From CAZJAH01 sp964544155 (lineage in GTDB: Bacteria > Bacteroidota > Ignavibacteria > Kapaibacteriales > UBA2268), in NCBI GenBank assembly GCA_964544155.1, contig CAZJAH010000032.1, forward strand, positions 1 through 33,670: a stretch of 33,670 nt of DNA. Direction: 5' to 3'. Each line of letters begins with the position of its first letter. The stretch's first letter is position 1. A program made the position numbers and the translations under genes. The notes beneath the pieces were generated by a model. That model was given only the letters and a program-made list of their open reading frames with translations, was not told where the DNA came from and did no database searches. This document shows, one piece after another, positions 8,147 through 15,303 of this stretch.

Positions 8147-8350
8147 ATGGCATTAGCTTTTTTACCGTCTCTCGGCGTACCTGAACTCCTTATTATTATT
8201 GCGGGGCTGGCCCTGCTTTTCGGAGGTAAAAAAATTCCCGAATTGATGAAAGGGATTGGTTCAGGTATTAAAGAGTTTAAAAAAGCATCTAATGAGGATG
8301 AAACCTCAGGTGATAAGAAAAAGATTGAGGATAATAACACGGCGAAATAA
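8147..8350 (+). CDS. tatA: Twin-arginine translocase subunit TatA/TatE
   Basis: TatA forms the variable-size pore ring of the Tat system that exports folded proteins with RR signal peptides. The 67-residue protein has a single transmembrane helix (about residues 11-25, after GVPELL), the hinge FGGKKIPEL, an amphipathic helix (MKGIGSGIKEFKKA) and a charged, lysine-rich tail. Length and order are typical of TatA. It follows purQ by 15 nt and precedes a second Tat gene by 2 nt. No tatC is present in this window. Confidence 0.93.
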   Translation: MALAFLPSLGVPELLIIIAGLALLFGGKKIPELMKGIGSGIKEFKKASNEDETSGDKKKIEDNNTAK

Positions 8351-8352
8351 TT

Positions 8353-8772
8353 ATGTTTGATGTTGGCGGCGGCGAATTAATATTGATAATTCTGGCCGTT
8401 CTTGTACTTTTCGGCCCTAAAAAAATTCCTGAAATTACCAGGATGATGGGTAAAGGAATGCAGCAAATTAAAAAAGCACAGGATAGTTTTAGAAGCCAGA
8501 TGGATGATATTAAATCCGAAATTAATAATTCCGCTGCCATCGACCAGCCTAAACAAAGAGATTTTAGCAATCCCCCGCCCGAATTTTATGTTCAGTCTCC
8601 TGAAAGGGTTAAAGAAAAACTGCAAAACCTTGAGACAGAAAATTTCAAGCCGGTAAAACCTAAATTTATTAATAATGAAGATTCCGAAGATGAAAAAACA
8701 ATTACTAAAAGTAAAGCTGATAAACCGGATGATCTGAATGAAATCTCAGGAAATGATAAGAAAAAAACGTAA
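8353..8772 (+). CDS. tatB: TatA/TatB-family protein (TatB-like)
   Basis: The 139-residue protein begins with a short membrane helix (about 8-21, GELILIILAVLVLFG), the hinge GPKKIPEI, and a longer amphipathic helix (RMMGKGMQQIKKAQDSFRSQMDD), then a charged, low-complexity C-terminal half. The long helix and the length favour TatB, which receives RR-signal substrates with TatC, but families with two TatA-like proteins exist and the two cannot be separated safely by eye. It starts 2 nt after the upstream tatA stop, so the two are translationally linked. It is the last gene of the purS-purQ-tatA-tatB run. Confidence 0.8.
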   Translation: MFDVGGGELILIILAVLVLFGPKKIPEITRMMGKGMQQIKKAQDSFRSQMDDIKSEINNSAAIDQPKQRDFSNPPPEFYVQSPERVKEKLQNLETENFKPVKPKFINNEDSEDEKTITKSKADKPDDLNEISGNDKKKT

Positions 8773-8871
8773 AGATTATAGCCACAAAAACATCTTTATA
8801 TCCCAAAAAATACCGCCCCCCTAATTTCCCGTTTGATTCATTGGGCCTAAGTACACGGAATTCAAACTCTT

Positions 8872-8894
8872 AGCATTTTCTGAAAAAATGCTTT
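8872..8894 (+). terminator. Weak hairpin after the tat genes
   Basis: AGCATTTT pairs with AAAATGCT around a 5-nt loop, 100 nt past the tatB-like stop. The stem is AT-rich and no long T-run follows, so termination here is only possible. Apart from this, the 252 nt between 8773 and 9024 show no gene or known RNA motif. Confidence 0.3.
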
Positions 8895-9024
8895 ACAATT
8901 ATTAATTTAAATTACCGGTAACATTTCATAATTTCATGTGTCTATAAAATAGGTACGTGCTGCCAAATTTGGTTGAAACATTTTTTAAGGTAGTCCGTTC
9001 ATTTATTTAAAAAAAGGATTCTAT

Positions 9025-10044
9025 ATGTGGGGGGAACATACATACAGGATTAGCTGGCTTTCGGCGGCTAAGAATTTCATGATGATGTTAGCTGTCATGA
9101 TCTTGACCACTGTCAGCATTTCATTTTCTTCATTCAATAATCATACAGATAAAAACATCAAGCTGTTTAAGCCTGTAATAGATAAGCTCTTGGATAATGG
9201 CGTAGATACTGTTTTTATTTATGCATTGCTCGGCGATTCAAATACTGAGTTCAATGAACGTTTTGTAAAAATAAACGTTACTAATTTCATTGGCAGAGCC
9301 GATTATTCCAAGCATTATAATGATTACTCCGTAAAGAGGACCCAGTCTTTCCTGGATAAGAACGTAAAGCTTCTTCACAGCGCAGAAAGCATATATGACG
9401 TCCCCAAGGAGATTATTGCTTCCATACTTTGGATAGAAACGCGCCATGGCAATTATCTGGGCAGCAGCCATGTTCCAAGCGTTTTTCTAAGTACCGCGCT
9501 TGCAGCCGAGGAAGAATATATCGAGATGAACAAACAAGAACTCAGAAGAAAATTCAAAGGCCCTGATTCCGAACTACCAGAACTTGATAAAAAAATCATA
9601 GCTAGAGCCGATAAAAAATCTAACTGGGCTATTGGGGAATTAATCGCGCTTAGTGAAATTTACAATAGATCGGATATAGACATAATGAACCTTGAAGGTT
9701 CATGGGCCGGTGCATTCGGAATTTCGCAGTTCCTTCCCTCAAGCTATATCAACTGGGCGGTTGACGGCGATGATAACGGTATAATAGACCTCTTTACACT
9801 AGAAGATGCCGTATTCAGCGTAGGCAATTACCTTAAAGTGAACGGCTGGGATGACGAAGAAAATTCCAGAAGGGACGCTGTGTTCCATTACAACAACAGT
9901 TCTGCTTACGTGAACGCGGTATTCTCTCTTGCTTCAATGCTCGAAGATCCTTATGACAGCATCTCAAGCGAAGAGCCTGATGAAGAAAAAAACAGGGGTG
10001 ATATCCACACTCCCCTGAATGAGATGCTGAGAGAAAGCAGATAA
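9025..10044 (+). CDS. Lytic murein transglycosylase, MltB/GH103-like
   Basis: The enzyme cleaves the MurNAc-GlcNAc bond of peptidoglycan with 1,6-anhydro product formation. The 339-residue protein has an N-terminal hydrophobic segment (about 17-35), probably a signal anchor or signal peptide. The MltB-like catalytic domain contains DVPKEIIASILWIETRHG with the catalytic Glu138, followed by SWAGAFGISQFLPSSY, a DGDDNGIIDL loop matching the EF-hand-like metal site of MltB, and YNNSSAYVNAV. The C-terminus is acidic and unstructured. AAAAGGA lies upstream of the ATG. It stands alone on the plus strand and its stop directly abuts that of the convergent unknown gene. Confidence 0.88.
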   Translation: MWGEHTYRISWLSAAKNFMMMLAVMILTTVSISFSSFNNHTDKNIKLFKPVIDKLLDNGVDTVFIYALLGDSNTEFNERFVKINVTNFIGRADYSKHYNDYSVKRTQSFLDKNVKLLHSAESIYDVPKEIIASILWIETRHGNYLGSSHVPSVFLSTALAAEEEYIEMNKQELRRKFKGPDSELPELDKKIIARADKKSNWAIGELIALSEIYNRSDIDIMNLEGSWAGAFGISQFLPSSYINWAVDGDDNGIIDLFTLEDAVFSVGNYLKVNGWDDEENSRRDAVFHYNNSSAYVNAVFSLASMLEDPYDSISSEEPDEEKNRGDIHTPLNEMLRESR

Positions 10045-10506
10045 TCAATATTTTTTTAAAGAATTATAAGTCTCCTCATCGAAAAGGATGAGGTTGTAGA
10101 ATATTTTGTCTTTGTACTTGCCTTCTACCTGGCTTTCCACATTAAACAATTCAATCGCGTTATATGCACCCTCCAGTGTTCTTTCTCTGTAATGTTCCCA
10201 GCTTTCACCGGGAAGCATTTCTTCATTCCATATAAAACTCTTCGTTGAGCCGTTTACCGGAAGTGTGCCTTTCTTGATATGATCAACCTGGAAATAAAAA
10301 TCAAATACAGAATCATATTTTCGATCATAATGCTTCACGGCAAGTATCCAGGGTTCAAGGCCAGTAACGGCGTAATCCAAAACCCGGCATTGCTTAATTA
10401 CTTCTGGTATATCATGCTTGCGCCAGCCGAATTCTCCATTAACGGCAATGTAGGCTTTTCTTTTTAAATGTACGGGAAATTTGCTTTCAAGTTCACTTTC
10501 GAACAA
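10045..10506 (-). CDS. Uncharacterised 153-residue protein
   Basis: I do not recognise this family. The soluble 153-residue sequence is rich in aromatic and charged residues (VTGLEPWILAVKHYDRKYD, FDFYFQVDHIKKG, PGESWEHYRERTLEG), has no signal peptide or membrane segment, and ends YNLILFDEETYNSLKKY. The start is a TTG directly behind a strong AAGGTGGAG ribosome-binding site, and the gene begins 11 nt after the GH13 gene ends, so the two are very likely one operon. Its stop touches the convergent transglycosylase stop with no gap. A role linked to the GH13 protein is only an inference from the operon. Confidence 0.75.
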   Translation of the reverse strand: MFESELESKFPVHLKRKAYIAVNGEFGWRKHDIPEVIKQCRVLDYAVTGLEPWILAVKHYDRKYDSVFDFYFQVDHIKKGTLPVNGSTKSFIWNEEMLPGESWEHYRERTLEGAYNAIELFNVESQVEGKYKDKIFYNLILFDEETYNSLKKY

Positions 10507-10517
10507 TTACTCCACCT

Positions 10518-12422
10518 TTATTTTATTTCATTAATTGAAAACTCAAACGGCTTTAGCTCTAATAATATTTGATGATCATCGTATTTTATTTTTTTCCCTG
10601 ATATAGTATAAATAGCCTTGCCCTTGATATCAATCATGACTTTCCCGGCTAAGTCATTGTCAGGGCTCATATTAAGAGCTATAAGCAGTTCGGAATTTCT
10701 ATAAATTCTTTTAAATAACACAAGTCCGTCGATATGGTTTTCGATTATTTGTATTCTATCGTTATCATCTGATGATTGTCTGTATTTTTCTCTTATTTCA
10801 AAAATGTGCCTCATGAATTCCTGCATACCAGGCTGATCCCAGGGCAAAACGGCCTCAGAAAATAGTGGTAGTTTGCCGGGCGGATATTCCTTTATTTGTT
10901 CATGATCGAATCCCAGGCCAGTATTAACCGGCATGGTTTCCCCTAATTCGTATCCCGTGTGAATAAAAAGCATTGTGGGCAAAAAGCAGTTAATCACCCA
11001 GGCAGCCCTGCTAAAATCGCAGCCTCCCGGCCTGGAAGCGGCACGCGGGGTATTATGGGTTTCCGGTGTTGCATAAAAATCTATAGGGTTGTTCTTATTC
11101 GTCATCATTCTGATTATTTCATTCATTTTATGTGGAATATGCTGGTCAAAAGGCATATACCCCACAACCGCGTCATAACCGTCATCGACCGAATTTTGCG
11201 TAAGTGTAAAATTTTCCTCCCAGAATACGAAGTCAGGGTTGATCTCCCTTGCTTTGTTAATAATCGCGGACCTCAGCTCTGTCGGCAGGGCGTGGCCCAT
11301 ATCTATCATCACTCCGTCAATACCGTATTCATATTGATAGTGGGGTATGATATTGATAATATTCTCCCAAAGCTCTTTGACTTTGTATTCATTTTTCATA
11401 AGTTTTAGGTCATACATCCTAACCGTATTATAAGCCATATAGTTGAAATCGGGGTGGTCGTAAAGCTTAAGGTAAGTCACATCCGACCAGACAGGCTGCA
11501 CATCATCCGGCGGCCAGTCGGAGAAAGCCCCGGGAACGCGGCATTCGATTTTTTTATTCAGAAGGCCTCTGATCTTATCCTCCACCCTGGCAGTTTTTTG
11601 AGGTGTAGCCTGGAACATTTCTATGTGTTTATCGTGTGGTTCAGGCAGTTTTTTCAGCTCGCCGTTATTTACCTTCGCGTAGATCTTCTCCAGTTCTTTC
11701 CTGGTAAAAACAGGCGGGCCGTAACGGCGCTCATTTTTTGGATCATCCTCCCTGTCCTTGATCTTTGACTTTATCCAATAAAACCAGTCAGGATGCTCCA
11801 GAGCCAGGTCGCTGTCTATGCTTGCCGTACGGAAGACAAATTCCATTACCACCTTCATTCCCAGCGAGTGGGCCGCGTCAATAAAGGCTTTCATTTCAAT
11901 TTCCACGCCGAGATCAAGCCAGGGCTCTGCAAGGTTATCATCCAATTTATAGGGATTACGAATTGCGTAGGGTGACCCTAATGTACCTTTTCTGCCGTCA
12001 ATTCCAATGGATGTCACCGGCAGCATATAGATTGTATTTACTCGCAGTGATTTAAAGTAAGGCAGCAGCGCGAGGCACTTGAGCATTGTGCCGGTTTCAC
12101 GGAAGCCGTCCTCATTGGCAGGCAGGGCCAGTGAGCCGTCAGCATCATGATCGAATGCTGCTGTAAATCTCGGGAATAGGTTGTACACCACAGCCTCCGG
12201 CACCCAGTCCGAATCAGGGAGTAAAGGCTTTGATACTTTGGCCATTTCTTCGATCTCATGAATTTTATTCAGAAAGAATTCGTAAGGGTGAACTTCCTCG
12301 ATGGTTCTTTCTTTAGAATATGGCTCAAGCCATAGATTGGGGATTTTGTACGTAAGCTTTTTTCGGTTTTTACTTTTTATTTCGGATATTTTTTCCTTGA
12401 TCAGATTTAGTGCTTCAGTCAT
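10518..12422 (-). CDS. GH13 (alpha-amylase superfamily) protein, GlgE-like, atypical catalytic motif
   Basis: This 634-residue protein has an alpha-amylase TIM barrel. In order: an N-terminal extension (1-75), NLFPRF, strand-2/3 motifs, a region-I segment VVMEFVFRTASIDSDLALEHPDWF that resembles the GlgE/GH13_3 version rather than DxxxNH, the nucleophile region GIDGVMIDMGHALP (Asp374), the acid/base region FVFWEENFT (Glu403), and region IV at FYATPETHNTPR. Region IV usually carries the third catalytic Asp; here the candidates are Glu454 or Asn457. A C-terminal beta domain follows (about 560-634). Members transfer or hydrolyse alpha-glucosidic bonds; no signal peptide is seen, so it acts in the cytosol. 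Substrate and activity are uncertain. It precedes the unknown 153-residue gene by 11 nt. Confidence 0.8.
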   Translation of the reverse strand: MTEALNLIKEKISEIKSKNRKKLTYKIPNLWLEPYSKERTIEEVHPYEFFLNKIHEIEEMAKVSKPLLPDSDWVPEAVVYNLFPRFTAAFDHDADGSLALPANEDGFRETGTMLKCLALLPYFKSLRVNTIYMLPVTSIGIDGRKGTLGSPYAIRNPYKLDDNLAEPWLDLGVEIEMKAFIDAAHSLGMKVVMEFVFRTASIDSDLALEHPDWFYWIKSKIKDREDDPKNERRYGPPVFTRKELEKIYAKVNNGELKKLPEPHDKHIEMFQATPQKTARVEDKIRGLLNKKIECRVPGAFSDWPPDDVQPVWSDVTYLKLYDHPDFNYMAYNTVRMYDLKLMKNEYKVKELWENIINIIPHYQYEYGIDGVMIDMGHALPTELRSAIINKAREINPDFVFWEENFTLTQNSVDDGYDAVVGYMPFDQHIPHKMNEIIRMMTNKNNPIDFYATPETHNTPRAASRPGGCDFSRAAWVINCFLPTMLFIHTGYELGETMPVNTGLGFDHEQIKEYPPGKLPLFSEAVLPWDQPGMQEFMRHIFEIREKYRQSSDDNDRIQIIENHIDGLVLFKRIYRNSELLIALNMSPDNDLAGKVMIDIKGKAIYTISGKKIKYDDHQILLELKPFEFSINEIK

Positions 12423-12516
12423 TTTTTATAATAATTAGTTATTGAATTTCTAAAATACATTTATTGATTTTCTGTATTAAGCAAACTTCGCAAGATAAAT
12501 AAATGTGATGAATTTT

Positions 12517-14388
12517 TTAAGACTCTGCTTCATCTTCCACCCGGGAAAAATATTCTTTAATCTTAGCGGCAACATTTTTATTGGCGGCGGTTTGTAATTC
12601 CTCTTCGCTTGCTTTTTTAATGTTTTCAACGGAACCGAATTCCACAAGCAGCTTTTGGGCTGTCTTTTCACCGATACCTTCAATTTCGGTAAGCTCTGTT
12701 TTGAAAGTGCGTTTATTTCTCAGCTTACGGTGATAGGTAATTGCAAACCTGTGTGCTTCGTCTCTTAAATGCTGCACCAGCCTCAGGGCGCTGGAAGTTC
12801 TGGGGATAAGCAGCGATTCTTTTTCACCGGGAAAGAATATCTCCTCCAGCCTTTTTGCAAGCCCGATGACCTGGATTTCATTATCCAGATCAAGTTCCTT
12901 TAGTATCTCAAAGGCGGCGGATAGCTGTCCTTTGCCGCCATCTATTATGATGAGGTCAGGCAATGGAGTGGAACCCTCCTCTTCGCTTTCTTCAATCAGG
13001 CGTGTATAGCGTCGGCGGACTGCTTCGCGCATAGCAGCATAATCGTCATTTTGCTCGACTGTCTTTATCTTAAACTTGCGGTAACCGCTCTTTTTTGGCT
13101 TGCCGTCTACGAAGACCACAACTGAGGAAACATAATCAGAGCCCTGCATATGTGAATTATCGAAACATTCTATTCTGCGCGGCGGAACGGCCAGGCGGAG
13201 ATCACGCTGCAATGATAGTACGGCCCGCGGCACAACCTGCTCGCGTTTATCAAGCGCTGACCGGTATTCTTTCAATAAAAATTTCGCATTGGTATTTGCC
13301 ATTTCAACGAATTTTCTTTTATCACCTATCTTTGGGATCAACAGGTTTATGGAACGCCCCCTTTTTTTGGAAAGAAAATCAAGCAGATATTCCGTATCCT
13401 CGGGTTCATTCGGCAGATGTATATTGCCGGGAATGAAATCGCTTTCCATATACCATTTTTCAACTGCTCGCTGAATGATTTTTTCTTCAGTCTGCATATC
13501 AGCATTGCTAACAATGTAATGGCGCTTGCCGGTTAGCTTGCCTTCGCGTATCTTGAATACCACCGCGCAGGCCTGGTCATCTTCGACATAAAGCCCGAAA
13601 ACATCTCTGTTCGCGAAATCTTGGGATACTACCTTCTGCTTACCGGTAAATTCCTTCAGCATAGCAAGTTTATTCCGGATGGAAGCCGCCTGCTCGAATT
13701 TCATTTCTTCGGAAAGCTTCATCATTTTTTCTTCAAGCTGCTTTTCAAGTTCGCGGGTACGTCCCGCCAGAACCTGCATTGATTCTTTTACGTTTTCATT
13801 ATAATCGTCCTTGCTTATGAAGCCCTCGCAGGGGCCGTCGCATTTATCTATATGATAATCCAGGCATATTTTGAATTTTTTTTCGGAAATCGATTTATCA
13901 TTTAGCTTTAGGTCGCAGCTTCTGAGTTTAAATATGGAGCGTATCATCTTCATAAGGGAGCGCATATTTTTTACTTCGGTGAAAGGCCCAAAGTATTTAG
14001 AGCCGTCCTTGATAACCTTGCGGGTAACGAATACACGTGGATATTCTTCGCTGGTAACTCGCACATAAGGATAAGTCTTATCATCGCGTAGCAGGATATT
14101 ATACTTCGGCTTGTGCTTTTTGATAAGGGTATCTTCTAAGATGAGCGCTTCGGCTTCATTATCTACGACAATGACTTCCACATCGCTGATATGAGTAAGC
14201 AGAGCCGTGGTTTTGGCATCGCGCGCTCCGCCCCTGAAGTAAGACTTTACCCTCGCCCTCAGGTTTTTTGCCTTACCTACGTAGATGATCTTACCCTTAT
14301 CGTTCTTATATTGATATACGCCCGGCTTTGTGGTTAGGCTTGCCAATTTATCCATCAATTCGGGCGAAAACTCCTCTGTATTATTCAT
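12517..14388 (-). CDS. uvrC: UvrABC system protein C
   Basis: UvrC makes the two incisions flanking bulky DNA lesions in nucleotide excision repair, after loading by UvrA/UvrB. The 623-residue length is normal. Domains in order: GIY-YIG nuclease (GVYQYKNDKGKIIYVGKAKNLRARV, about 23-47) for the 3' cut, a Cys-rich stretch ending in CDGPCEG, the UVR domain that binds UvrB (about 205-240), the RNase H-like nuclease for the 5' cut with ECFDNSHMQG, LIIIDGGKGQL and RDEAHRFAI, and a C-terminal helix-hairpin-helix (IEGIGEKTAQKLL). It looks intact and is a single gene, about 95 nt from the GH13 gene downstream. Confidence 0.97.
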   Translation of the reverse strand: MNNTEEFSPELMDKLASLTTKPGVYQYKNDKGKIIYVGKAKNLRARVKSYFRGGARDAKTTALLTHISDVEVIVVDNEAEALILEDTLIKKHKPKYNILLRDDKTYPYVRVTSEEYPRVFVTRKVIKDGSKYFGPFTEVKNMRSLMKMIRSIFKLRSCDLKLNDKSISEKKFKICLDYHIDKCDGPCEGFISKDDYNENVKESMQVLAGRTRELEKQLEEKMMKLSEEMKFEQAASIRNKLAMLKEFTGKQKVVSQDFANRDVFGLYVEDDQACAVVFKIREGKLTGKRHYIVSNADMQTEEKIIQRAVEKWYMESDFIPGNIHLPNEPEDTEYLLDFLSKKRGRSINLLIPKIGDKRKFVEMANTNAKFLLKEYRSALDKREQVVPRAVLSLQRDLRLAVPPRRIECFDNSHMQGSDYVSSVVVFVDGKPKKSGYRKFKIKTVEQNDDYAAMREAVRRRYTRLIEESEEEGSTPLPDLIIIDGGKGQLSAAFEILKELDLDNEIQVIGLAKRLEEIFFPGEKESLLIPRTSSALRLVQHLRDEAHRFAITYHRKLRNKRTFKTELTEIEGIGEKTAQKLLVEFGSVENIKKASEEELQTAANKNVAAKIKEYFSRVEDEAES

Positions 14389-14469
14389 TTTTTTAACTGT
14401 ATCTGTGTAAACCTGATAATACTATTTTAAAAAATCCGCTCTTTTATTCCCAAATAAATTACTTAATTA

Positions 14470-15174
14470 TCAGAGATCTCCCCATTGCGGTTTAAGCAGG
14501 AGCTCTTCGGGCATTGCCCGTGGATTAGCTGAAAGCTCGATAAGAGATGATATTGCTTGCGCGGCATCTTCCGGTTTCATCATTCTTTCGGAGAACTGCC
14601 GGCGCGGCTCATCGGGCCACATTTCAGTTTCGGTGGCTCCCGGGAGTATATCGCATATCTTTACGCCGCTATCCCTGACTTCCTCACGCAAAGCTCTGCT
14701 CATTCCAAGTACGGCAGCTTTTGTGGCGCCGTAAACGCTTGAATTCGGGAAACCTTTAATTGCGGCTCCGGACAGAACATTGATAACAGCTCCTGACTTT
14801 CTTTTAAGCATATCATTAATTACCGCTTTGGAACATAGAAAACAGCCTTTGAAATTAATGCTTATCATTTTGTCAAATTCATCTTCGCTTAATTCCGTGA
14901 AAGGGGCGAATATACCAATTCCGGCATTATTAACAAGTATATCGGGTGTGCCGAATTTCTCTTTAATTCCTGTGTAAGCGCTTTCAACCTCTTTTTTAAC
15001 TGATATATCACAGGGAAGGATAATCACATTACCTCCATTTCTAAAACCGCTATTGCTGAATGATTCCTCCGATCTCGCGCTAAGCGCCAGTTTATACCCT
15101 TTCTCAAGTAGAATGTCCGCCAATGCCTTTCCTATGCCTCGGCTTGCCCCCGTTATCCATACAGTTCTGCTCAT
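14470..15174 (-). CDS. Short-chain dehydrogenase/reductase
   Basis: This 234-residue classical SDR uses NAD(P)(H) to oxidise or reduce an unknown substrate. Visible motifs are the Rossmann glycine motif TGASRGIG (8-15), CDIS, NNAG (82-85), and a complete catalytic set Ser135, Tyr148 and Lys152 (SSVYGATKAAV). The Arg at 34 following the second beta strand (ALSARS) suggests NADPH preference. The C-terminal half (ILPGATETEMWP) is ordinary. It sits upstream of uvrC on the same strand with an 81-nt gap. The family is clear; the substrate is not predictable. Confidence 0.88.
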   Translation of the reverse strand: MSRTVWITGASRGIGKALADILLEKGYKLALSARSEESFSNSGFRNGGNVIILPCDISVKKEVESAYTGIKEKFGTPDILVNNAGIGIFAPFTELSEDEFDKMISINFKGCFLCSKAVINDMLKRKSGAVINVLSGAAIKGFPNSSVYGATKAAVLGMSRALREEVRDSGVKICDILPGATETEMWPDEPRRQFSERMMKPEDAAQAISSLIELSANPRAMPEELLLKPQWGDL

Positions 15175-15253
15175 GATCTAAGTTATTTTTTACTTATACT
15201 TTTAATATCAGAAAATAAATGTATCAAAAAGGAAAATATTTTTAGATGTGTAT

Positions 15254-15279
15254 AAAAAAGGGGGTAAAAACTACCCCCT
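15254..15279 (-). terminator. Rho-independent terminator of the T9SS gene pair
   Basis: A perfect 8-bp stem, AGGGGGTA / TACCCCCT, has a 5-nt loop. On the minus strand it is followed by a run of six T, a textbook intrinsic terminator about 25 nt after the stop of the lectin-domain gene. Confidence 0.85.
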
Positions 15280-15303
15280 CTTCTTCAAATTTGATTTAAA
15301 AAG

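Noticed and set aside
8773..9024. Long leader before the lytic transglycosylase considered as a c-di-AMP or other riboswitch
   Set aside because: No conserved riboswitch core motifs are visible and the region is mostly AT-rich with one weak hairpin.
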